Source: a virus
Virus record (IMG/VR): IMGVR_UViG_3300001460_000051
Span: 1 to 42,944 of that record
Direction: 5' to 3' (one strand)
Length of the DNA stretch: 42,944 nt
The translations under genes and the position numbers were made by a program. This document shows, in pieces, positions 1 through 7,138 of this stretch. Numbering within the stretch: position 1 is the stretch's first letter; every line of letters starts with the position of its first letter. The notes below the pieces were generated by a model. That model did no database searches. It was not told the origin of the DNA and saw only the letters and a program-made list of their open reading frames with translations.

Positions 1-560
1 TTATTTTTATTTGATTTAAGTGACATTTCACAAGGTACTGAGCCAATTGAATCCCATAAGAATAATAAATCATAAGGTAAATTACCTTTCTTTTGCTCAT
101 CAATTAAATCTAAAATAAAACCAGAAACATCTTCAATAGAATTAATAGTTTCTCTATCTACATAAACAAAATTACCTGTATAATCTAAAACTTCACCAGT
201 ATCTTCATCAACAACTTCATCTACTTCTAATCCCATTTGGATAGCATGCTCCCAATTCCATTTCATTTCTGTGATAATGAATACAGGAAGAACTTTACGT
301 TTTTGAGCTGACACAGCTGCTTCTAAAAGAGCTGTTGTTTTACCTGTATCTGAATGACCTCTAAGTAAAACAATATGTCCCATAGGAATACCTGGAACTG
401 ATGTAATCTCTTGGTATGCTTCAGAAAGTGGAATCCATTCTTGTTCTTTAAATTTAGCTTTTGATGTTAGTCCTTTTTTAGATTTAAAACTTTCTAAATT
501 AAAATTTGCTTTAATTTCTGAGGAGACTGCCTCCGATAGTGATTTTTTCTTTCTCGCCAT
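1..560 (-). CDS. uvsX: UvsX/RecA-like recombinase, 3' end cut off by the window
   Basis: This is a RecA-family ATPase that would form filaments on single-stranded DNA and drive strand exchange in recombination-dependent replication. I translated it from the ATG at 560-558; 186 codons are open down to the window edge, so the C-terminal part is missing. Residues 68-76 (GHSDTGKTT) form a Walker A loop, and residues 165-172 (LLFLWDSI) form a Walker B strand with the aspartate typical of RecA/UvsX. The lysine-rich N-terminus fits a filament-polymerisation region. The gp32-like SSB gene ends 12 nt upstream on the same strand, the usual partnership of recombinase and ssDNA-binding protein in T4-like phages. 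The leader is A/T-rich (AATAAATAAAATAC) with no Shine-Dalgarno sequence. UvsX is the most likely identity; a RecA-type paralogue cannot be excluded from half a protein. Confidence 0.88.
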   Translation of the reverse strand, partial: MARKKKSLSEAVSSEIKANFNLESFKSKKGLTSKAKFKEQEWIPLSEAYQEITSVPGIPMGHIVLLRGHSDTGKTTALLEAAVSAQKRKVLPVFIITEMKWNWEHAIQMGLEVDEVVDEDTGEVLDYTGNFVYVDRETINSIEDVSGFILDLIDEQKKGNLPYDLLFLWDSIGSVPCEMSLKSNKN

Positions 561-572
561 GTATTTTATTTA

Positions 573-1406
573 TTAAAATGGTAAATCGTCAGATTTCTTA
601 TCATCAGAAAATAAATCATCAAATTGTTGTCCTTTTGATTTTTTAGATGCTGATGTATCTAATGAATAGTTTGATGTTTTATCACTATCAAATGGTACAG
701 CTGGTTCTGATGAAATTGAACCTTCTTCATCCCCACCTTCTGGTGAAATAAATTCTTGTAATGAAGCTTTCATATCATCATAAGAAAGTGGTTTAAATAC
801 TTTCATTGGGTCAGCTTGATCATTTAGCAATGTTTCAACAACTTTTTCATCATCAGATAATGTTGATGTTTTTAAAGATGGTCCAATAGATGTTTTATTA
901 TAAGGTGTTCCTGTTACTTCAGGTCCTACAGTAGATAATTTAATATCTCTACCTCCTACAATATCAGTGTAATCACCAATTTCTTCATCAGCCGCCATAT
1001 TTAAAAATTCTTGATAAACTTCTTTACCAAATTGCCATAGCTTAACACCTTCAGCTTCTTGTCCTCTTACTACAACTGGTGCAAATATACGAGTTTTAGG
1101 ATCTAACTTTTTAGCTAATCTCCAATTTTCTCTATCATTTGTTTGACGTAGTTGTTTTGCAAAATCCATAATTGGATCTTTTTCTCCCCAATTAGATGGT
1201 GAAGCCATTACTCTTTTACTACCAATTCCGTAATAAAATTTCATTTCTGTAAAAGGGAATTTTTTGTTGTATTTGTTAGGAACAACTCTTACGACTTGTT
1301 TACCTACTGAAGGTTTCCAAAATAATTGTTTAGATTGACCACCTGTGTTGTTTTGCGCCTGTTTCTGAAAATCATTAAGGCGTTGTTTAATTGCATTTAA
1401 ATCCAT
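573..1406 (-). CDS. 32: gp32-like single-stranded DNA-binding protein
   Basis: This 277-aa protein is the probable phage ssDNA-binding protein that coats template strands and coordinates polymerase and recombinase. Support comes from the basic, aromatic-rich core (around residues 28-80, with LFWKPSVGKQVVRVVP and KFPFTEMKFYYGIG), the overall length near T4 gp32, and the Ser/Asp-rich acidic C-terminal tail. I see no obvious Cys/His zinc-finger cluster of the kind found in T4 gp32. The protein ends in SDDLPF, very like the partner-binding tip of bacterial SSB proteins (DDDIPF), which is unusual for a gp32 homologue. It lies directly upstream of the UvsX-like gene and downstream of the polymerase, forming a replication/recombination cluster. 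The leader before the ATG is A-rich and lacks a Shine-Dalgarno sequence. Confidence 0.78.
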   Translation of the reverse strand: MDLNAIKQRLNDFQKQAQNNTGGQSKQLFWKPSVGKQVVRVVPNKYNKKFPFTEMKFYYGIGSKRVMASPSNWGEKDPIMDFAKQLRQTNDRENWRLAKKLDPKTRIFAPVVVRGQEAEGVKLWQFGKEVYQEFLNMAADEEIGDYTDIVGGRDIKLSTVGPEVTGTPYNKTSIGPSLKTSTLSDDEKVVETLLNDQADPMKVFKPLSYDDMKASLQEFISPEGGDEEGSISSEPAVPFDSDKTSNYSLDTSASKKSKGQQFDDLFSDDKKSDDLPF

Positions 1407-1468
1407 GTTTTATAACTTTTTTATTTAATAACTATATTAATATACGAACTGCTATCCAAACTACCAAA

Positions 1469-1942
1469 CTATAGTTCAATAATCTTGAATATTTTTGTTT
1501 TTAGTTGCTTTAACTCATCATGTTGAGTTAGGAGAACTGTATTCCTATAATGTTGCCAATCAATAGGAAATTTAGTATCAACTACTCCCCCATTTAACTT
1601 TTTAATTAATTCATTTAAAGCATTAATTGTGTATAATGTATTAGTATCTTTTTTACGATGTACCATAATTGTATTTGCTGGTAAGCCTTCAGTATTACCT
1701 TGCTCTATATTGTAGGTACAAACATATTCGTCATTGCTTTTTATATGCAATACAAATATTTTTTTATATAGAATTGAATAAGTTGTAGATATACGTTCTA
1801 GTAATTCATCTAACCCTTCAAGTGTTGTAAAAGTACAAAATAATTTGTTATTCAAATCTGTAAAATTTAAGTTATTCAACTCCTGAAAGTCGTCTACAGT
1901 ATACATATTAGCATATTTATTTGAAATTGTAAGTGTCTCCAT
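1469..1942 (-). CDS. Protein of unknown function overlapping the polymerase gene
   Basis: I do not recognise this 157-aa protein. It is charged and predicted soluble, with alternating helical and strand segments (for example LEGLDELLERISTTYSILYKK, residues about 41-61), and has no signal peptide or membrane segment. Its first 26 nt overlap the 3' end of the polymerase gene in another frame, so translation is probably coupled to the polymerase. The stop is TAG. Its place between the polymerase and the SSB suggests an accessory replication role, but that rests on position only. A 62-nt A/T-rich gap separates it from the SSB gene. Confidence 0.7.
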   Translation of the reverse strand: METLTISNKYANMYTVDDFQELNNLNFTDLNNKLFCTFTTLEGLDELLERISTTYSILYKKIFVLHIKSNDEYVCTYNIEQGNTEGLPANTIMVHRKKDTNTLYTINALNELIKKLNGGVVDTKFPIDWQHYRNTVLLTQHDELKQLKTKIFKIIEL

Positions 1943-3176
1943 AATTAGTTTTTATTTGTAACTTCTTTTTATTAAATACTTCTTCTATTTTATTTAAAAT
2001 TTCTTTTTCATTACTATCAAAATCAAACAAAAACGAATCGTAAGTATAAAGTACTAACTTTGTTTGCGTGTTTTTTAGCAATTTTAATATCTCCCATAAT
2101 ATACAGACGTTATATGATGTCTCCAAGTTTTGTAGTAGATAATTTAATAGTTTTTGGGGTTTCATATCTTCTAATTCATCTCTAAAGAAAATATGCTTAG
2201 AAATAGGACATTCAATGTAGCCTTCATTTTGAAAATGAGCCCACAACTCATCAGTATATACTTGAACTTTTTTAAAAAATTCCAGATCTTTATATTGATC
2301 AAATACTCCTCCGTATAGTTGTTTAAATGTTAATTCTTTTGCTTTTTTGTAATCAACTCCATACATTTCCGCAAAGGCCATGTGAATGTCTTTACCACCA
2401 AAATCATAATCGACCAACTTAGCCAAAAGAGTAGGATGATAAGCCCCAATGTCAAACTCAATAAAAGTGTTATTACGAGGGATAAAAGAGTTTCTGCTCC
2501 CGTTGTCTTTGTTAAGCGCGGCATAATTTACTCCTTTAAATTTATTGCTTGGTCTTCCTGTAAGGGTTTTAAAGTTGTATTGCGTGTAGGTGATGTCTCC
2601 ATCGATAGCGTGAAAGTGCGATTCAAATTCTTCTCTATTAATTCGTATTCCACTTCGCTCCAAGGCGTTGAATACCACTGTAGTTTTTGTGTTGTTAAAT
2701 TCATTGATTGGTATATTTATTTTATCTTTTAATTCATTATATAAATTTTCACAATACTCATAGTGTTTAACAATTGGTATTATTTTATTTACATCTTTTT
2801 TCTCCTCCATTTTACTATAAAAGTAGGAGTGGGTTTGTGTCCATTGTTGTATATACGTATGAGAGTTTAGTGTTATGTCGTAAAGAGTTTTTAGTGGAAA
2901 ATAATGTAAAAATTCCTTTTTATCACGTACATATAGTTTATTATATTTGTTTAATACGTGTTTAACGTTGTTTATATCAACAGTTAATGTTTCTCCATGT
3001 GATATGGGGATAATATATCCCTTAGTCGCTAATAACGGACGAATATAAATGGCACATACTTCGTTTTTTGTAGGATGAATTCTATTATTATATGGAATAA
3101 TCTCTACAAATGCCTCTTTATAACTACTTTGATAAAACGTCTTTAATTGCTCTTTAGACTCAACTAACCAAAACAT
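1917..3176 (-). CDS. Compact family-A-like DNA polymerase
   Basis: This 419-aa protein reads as a reduced family A (Pol I/T7-type) DNA polymerase, not the family B gp43 usual in T4-like phages. The TGR motif is at residues 206-208. Motif A is FDIGAYHPTLLAKL with the metal-binding Asp at 242. DIHMAFAEMYGV (263-274) matches the Pol I DIH segment. The motif B helix is KKAKELTFKQLYGG (277-290), and motif C is YTYDSFLFDFD with Asp380. In motif A the residue aligned to the Pol I steric-gate Glu appears to be His, and in motif C the usual HDE reads YDS. The first roughly 160 residues (EVCAIYIRPL, GYIIPISHGETL) look like a shortened, degenerate 3'-5' exonuclease domain. The gene sits upstream of the SSB and UvsX genes. 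It may be the replicative polymerase, possibly with a separate exonuclease, or a repair polymerase. Confidence 0.75.
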   Translation of the reverse strand: MFWLVESKEQLKTFYQSSYKEAFVEIIPYNNRIHPTKNEVCAIYIRPLLATKGYIIPISHGETLTVDINNVKHVLNKYNKLYVRDKKEFLHYFPLKTLYDITLNSHTYIQQWTQTHSYFYSKMEEKKDVNKIIPIVKHYEYCENLYNELKDKINIPINEFNNTKTTVVFNALERSGIRINREEFESHFHAIDGDITYTQYNFKTLTGRPSNKFKGVNYAALNKDNGSRNSFIPRNNTFIEFDIGAYHPTLLAKLVDYDFGGKDIHMAFAEMYGVDYKKAKELTFKQLYGGVFDQYKDLEFFKKVQVYTDELWAHFQNEGYIECPISKHIFFRDELEDMKPQKLLNYLLQNLETSYNVCILWEILKLLKNTQTKLVLYTYDSFLFDFDSNEKEILNKIEEVFNKKKLQIKTNYGDTYNFK

Positions 3177-3218
3177 AACTTTTATTTTGGATTAATATAA
3201 GAAACTAAATTAATTAAA

Positions 3219-3228
3219 CCAAATTATA
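3219..3228 (-). promoter_or_regulatory. Possible host-type or middle promoter before the polymerase gene
   Basis: The coding strand reads TATAATTTGG about 42 nt before the polymerase ATG. TATAGTTTGG occurs before the SSB gene (1463-1472). Both resemble the -7 element TAnnTTTG of Bacteroidota promoters, though with one extra base, and neither has the late-type ATATTTATAA. The similarity is weak and I see no clear -33 TTTG at standard spacing. Confidence 0.25.
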
Positions 3229-3877
3229 AGTAAAATTTTGTAAAATTAAATTTTAAAAAACTAGCTAAACCTATTTTTCCGTTTTTTCTTTCTTGAATAA
3301 GAATTATATTGTTATTTGTTTTTCTCACTTCTTCTTCATTACCTGTTATAGTCCATTGAATTTTAAAACATTTATAGGGTTGCCATAAATACTCAGCATC
3401 TTTCTTTTTTAATTTATCGTATGTTTTTTTATTTAATTCTAAATAAATTGGTTGATTAACTTTTACACAAAAATATCTAGTAAATACCCCTAACTCATAA
3501 TCATCTATAGTTGGGGTTGGGTATGATTGGTTAGGTAATAATAATCTTGTTGATTGATCTAAATTAATTTTTTGAAGTTTAGCATAATCTACTACCATAC
3601 CTTCATCATATCCTGGAGTATCTAAACTATTAAATATAGTTGGAAAATCTCCATATGCTATTTGACTTTGAAGAGCATCTGGTTCAAATGTTGTTGCTGT
3701 GTCTTCTACTTCTACTAATTCAACATTAGGTGGATTATTTGGTGTTTTACCTGAAAAATACTTTCCATCAAATTGTTTATAGTAAAATCCCCTATAAAAC
3801 TCTTGAGTTTCTTTAATCATTAGCTTATTATCGCTAGTGTATTGATTAGTTAATATTCTATTCTTTGGTATATACAT
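3224..3877 (-). CDS. Uncharacterised protein at the end of the baseplate operon
   Basis: I do not recognise this 217-aa protein. Its ATG lies one nucleotide after the stop codon of the hub/peptidase gene, so it is almost certainly translated with the baseplate operon and is a candidate baseplate or virion component, or an assembly factor. It is rich in Tyr, Asn and Lys, and contains aromatic stretches such as FYRGFYYKQFDGKYF (residues about 28-42) and a basic C-terminal part. No signal peptide or membrane helix is visible. It is the last late gene before the replication cluster; the 47-nt gap that follows contains no terminator I can see. Confidence 0.65.
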   Translation of the reverse strand: MYIPKNRILTNQYTSDNKLMIKETQEFYRGFYYKQFDGKYFSGKTPNNPPNVELVEVEDTATTFEPDALQSQIAYGDFPTIFNSLDTPGYDEGMVVDYAKLQKINLDQSTRLLLPNQSYPTPTIDDYELGVFTRYFCVKVNQPIYLELNKKTYDKLKKKDAEYLWQPYKCFKIQWTITGNEEEVRKTNNNIILIQERKNGKIGLASFLKFNFTKFYL

Positions 3878-3878
3878 C

Positions 3879-6809
3879 TTATGCTGTTTCTGGGGCTCTA
3901 AATATTAAAATATCCCAATTATCACTTTTTCTTTGTTTATACACCATATCAGTGTTGTAATTAGTTTGTGTTGAGGTTGACCATCCTGAGGTGTTTATAT
4001 TACCTACGTAAATTTGAGCATGCCCATATACATAATGTGAATTACTTCCAGATGATGGTTTATCATTAGCATAGTAAACTACTACATCACCATAACCCCA
4101 AGTTGTATTAGCTACTGTATCTATACATTCTTTACGTGATATACCTGTTGTTTTTGTTTGATTATACCCTAATTTAGTTAAATTATTAAAGAATTCGTTA
4201 TTTTGGTTAGCATTACCTCCAGCTGCTAATTTACTTCCTATATCAGCTTGTTCATTAGCTAAAAATTTAGAATATGCTCTTGCTAAGTTATATGTCCATT
4301 GAGCACACATACCACTAACAGCACCATCTCTTTGGAATACAGCATTATATGCTTTTTGCATTGCATCAAACCTTTCAATTGCTTCGGGATTTAAGGATTC
4401 TGGTGGGTCAACTATTGATTTAGGTGGCAGTGGTTTTGAAGTACCGCTAACATAGTTTTGAGTTGTTTTTAATGATTTTTGTTCTGTAGGTCTTTTTACT
4501 GCGCCCTTACTAGTATTCTTAGGGATTGATAATGTATCTAATTTAGTTATCCAAGCATTAGAATCAATACTATGGTTTACTCCTGTTACTTGTAAATCTA
4601 CATTGTCATCTTGATAAGATGGTGGTAAAATATCATTAGTAATTAAAAACTTTTGATATAATTTAATTCCTGATATTCCATCCATTTCTAATTTTAAATT
4701 AAAGGGTAAAAAGAAGGGTGCATCTAATTGTGCTGCTTCTGCTGCTGTAGCATCTGTTAATATTCCTAATAATAATTTAGCATGGGTTTGATTATGTGAT
4801 GTTAATGCTGAAACATTTTCATCAATAAATTTTAAATTATTATACACATTTGAAAATAAACGAACATTTTCATCTGATTCATTGTAAATATTATAATAAA
4901 AATTTTCTACAGCTTTTTCTTGGGAAGTTGTTTCTTTACCTCCTGTTTCTTCATTTGAAACTGATGAGATTTTTTCTTCAATAATTCTATCTTTTAACCC
5001 AGCACTATAATTTGAAAAAGAAGTTGCATTTGCTGATATTTGATTTGAATTTGCTTGAGCCCCTATTGAAATCATAGTAGCAAAATCATTAGACAAATCT
5101 GCTGTTAAGTTTATGTTTCTAATAAAACTACCATCTACACCGGGTTTTACTCCAAATACATTAAATCTTGTAAATTCTGTATTTGCTGGAGGGTTTGAAA
5201 ATCTTTGTGGTATTTCTTCTATAAATTGAATTTTTAAACCATCTTGAGATAATTTACAATCAAATTTATTAACACCCCCTAAAGCTTCAATTATACCCTT
5301 ATTTAGAGACTTAAGAAAATCTAATAAATAAATATCACCTTCATCATCTTGGGGTTGGGATGTAAAGGTTGATTCTATATACTCAGTATTAACCATTATA
5401 TTAGCTAGTGTTCCTAAATATGGATTCTCGCTTTGGTAAGGATATGAAACTTTATTTAATAATTCATTTAAATCTGTTGATGGGATTGATATTAAAGGTT
5501 CAGCACAATTAGTATAAGGTATTAAACACACTTTAGGGTTACCTGAAAACTGTCCTGGGAATGTTAGTATAACATTTTCATCTTTAGTAAGATCATCAAG
5601 ATTCATATCAAAACTAACAATTGGTGTTTTAGTTTTTTTATTATAAAGTAATAATTTAGATTGAATATAAGCCATTAATGCCCCATATTTCATATAAACT
5701 TGAGGAGTTAAGTTATTTTTTTCATCTGTTGCTTCTACAGGTATGGCTAATAAGGCATTTGGATATAGTGGTGTTTTTATATTTCCTGAAGGATCATATA
5801 AAGAATCTACACCATAATCTAAAAGTGTTGGTTTCCCATCTACAACTCCTTGTGATGCTAGATCATATATGTTAACTAATTCTGTGTTTAACAATGATTT
5901 AAATTTATTAGCAATTAGTGGTGGGTTTGGATTTTCATCTTCTGTTTCTTCACCTTCACTAGTTGTATCTTTATTAGGGTTTGCTATATTCATTTTTAAA
6001 GACTCAATAACATCCCCTACTGATGTTAAATTAACTTGACAATCGTAACTTCCATCAGGGTTAAATTGCCAATTAAATTTTGTTATTTTACCAAATACAG
6101 CATCATAGTTGTACTTATGTTTAGTTTTTTCTTCATCTATTTTTGTATATAAATCATACTGACTAATATCTCCCTTAAGTAAGGAACTTAAAGGACCTGA
6201 ATAGAATTGATCCATTGACACTAGCTCATCATTATTATTTAAATATTGACTCCACCCAAATTCTAATAATAAAGTATAGCCTGGTCTTAGATATAAAACA
6301 TCTAATAATTGAAATTGGGCTTTTGAAAAACATTTAATATTAATTGTTGTTTTGCTTAAAGCACCGTTATTATAAAATGTAATATCTGCATTAGTAATAC
6401 CAGGCATGGGAACATATCCTCTTTCTGATATACCACCCCAACCATAAGCCCCATTAAAGGGTGATTTAACATCATTTAAACCTTTTTGTAACCCTGAATA
6501 ACTATCTTCCCCTGTTGATGATACTACACCACCTTGTAATATAAAATTTCTCGCTAACTTATCATCTGATATTTGTTCTGCTGTTAAACCTTGATTTATT
6601 AATTTTTGATAAACTGAAACATTTAAGGCAGCTCCATCAGTACCTTTATCAGTTACATTTACTGAACTTGCTAGTCTTACAAATGGGGTTTTATTAGTAT
6701 AAGATTTAAGATATTTTTCATCAATATTATTATATTGACCCAAAGCTTTTTGCCTTGTTTCTATTTGTAATTTTACATCTGGGTTAAATGGTAATCCTAA
6801 AAAATTCAT
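3879..6809 (-). CDS. Baseplate hub-type structural protein with C-terminal CHAP-like peptidase
   Basis: This 976-aa protein combines a large structural region with a C-terminal cysteine peptidase/amidase-like domain, and is probably the central baseplate hub that digests peptidoglycan during injection. The N-terminal part has gp27-like hub features (for example LRPGYTLLLEFGWSQYL near residue 175, and FNWQFNPDGSYDCQVNLTSVGDV near 246). A Ser/Thr/Pro-rich linker around 770-805 precedes the enzyme domain. There, Cys835 starts CAQWTYNLARAY, Asp908 lies in WGYGDVVVYY, and His930 lies in YGHAQIYVG: the Cys...His arrangement of CHAP/NlpC-P60-like folds. T4 instead uses a separate lysozyme domain in gp5. 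It is separated by 5 nt from the LysM-like wedge gene and followed after 1 nt by the next gene. The exact family of the structural region is uncertain; the Cys/His pattern of the enzyme domain is clear. Confidence 0.78.
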   Translation of the reverse strand: MNFLGLPFNPDVKLQIETRQKALGQYNNIDEKYLKSYTNKTPFVRLASSVNVTDKGTDGAALNVSVYQKLINQGLTAEQISDDKLARNFILQGGVVSSTGEDSYSGLQKGLNDVKSPFNGAYGWGGISERGYVPMPGITNADITFYNNGALSKTTINIKCFSKAQFQLLDVLYLRPGYTLLLEFGWSQYLNNNDELVSMDQFYSGPLSSLLKGDISQYDLYTKIDEEKTKHKYNYDAVFGKITKFNWQFNPDGSYDCQVNLTSVGDVIESLKMNIANPNKDTTSEGEETEDENPNPPLIANKFKSLLNTELVNIYDLASQGVVDGKPTLLDYGVDSLYDPSGNIKTPLYPNALLAIPVEATDEKNNLTPQVYMKYGALMAYIQSKLLLYNKKTKTPIVSFDMNLDDLTKDENVILTFPGQFSGNPKVCLIPYTNCAEPLISIPSTDLNELLNKVSYPYQSENPYLGTLANIMVNTEYIESTFTSQPQDDEGDIYLLDFLKSLNKGIIEALGGVNKFDCKLSQDGLKIQFIEEIPQRFSNPPANTEFTRFNVFGVKPGVDGSFIRNINLTADLSNDFATMISIGAQANSNQISANATSFSNYSAGLKDRIIEEKISSVSNEETGGKETTSQEKAVENFYYNIYNESDENVRLFSNVYNNLKFIDENVSALTSHNQTHAKLLLGILTDATAAEAAQLDAPFFLPFNLKLEMDGISGIKLYQKFLITNDILPPSYQDDNVDLQVTGVNHSIDSNAWITKLDTLSIPKNTSKGAVKRPTEQKSLKTTQNYVSGTSKPLPPKSIVDPPESLNPEAIERFDAMQKAYNAVFQRDGAVSGMCAQWTYNLARAYSKFLANEQADIGSKLAAGGNANQNNEFFNNLTKLGYNQTKTTGISRKECIDTVANTTWGYGDVVVYYANDKPSSGSNSHYVYGHAQIYVGNINTSGWSTSTQTNYNTDMVYKQRKSDNWDILIFRAPETA

Positions 6810-6814
6810 TTGGA

Positions 6815-7135
6815 TTATTGATTTAATAAATTATAACTGTCTACTATTTGTTGTATATTAACTGGTATTCTAATTTGTGATCCTTCTGTTAAAAATAAAG
6901 AACCCATATTTACTATGTTAGGGTTTGCTATTGCTATTATCCAATATAATGTAACATCTTGATAAAATTGATTTGCTAATAAATCTAACCTATCACCAAA
7001 TTCTGTTTCAACCCAAATATCATTTTCATTAGGTAATACTTCAGGATAAGTAACATCTTTATAATATTGAGTACCAAGAGTTCCTACATACTCATTTTCA
7101 TTTCTTAATTTTTCTATGTTAGCGTATCTATTCAT
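6815..7135 (-). CDS. 53: gp53-like / LysM-like baseplate wedge protein
   Basis: This 106-aa protein has the signature of small LysM-type baseplate proteins such as T4 gp53 and the tail protein X/XkdP families. These show GDRLDLLANQFYQDVTLYWIIAIANP followed by a glycine turn and a final strand reading IRIPVN, here at residues about 47-92. Such proteins are thought to sit at the hub-wedge interface. The gene lies between the 711-aa baseplate protein (3 nt gap) and the hub/peptidase gene (5 nt gap), which fits a baseplate role. Its assignment to gp53 specifically, rather than to another LysM-containing hub protein, is an inference. Confidence 0.7.
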   Translation of the reverse strand: MNRYANIEKLRNENEYVGTLGTQYYKDVTYPEVLPNENDIWVETEFGDRLDLLANQFYQDVTLYWIIAIANPNIVNMGSLFLTEGSQIRIPVNIQQIVDSYNLLNQ

Positions 7136-7138
7136 TCT

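Noticed and set aside
2382-2965. Plus-strand open frames opposite the polymerase gene
   Set aside because: The polymerase motifs on the minus strand are unambiguous and the plus-strand products have no recognisable features.
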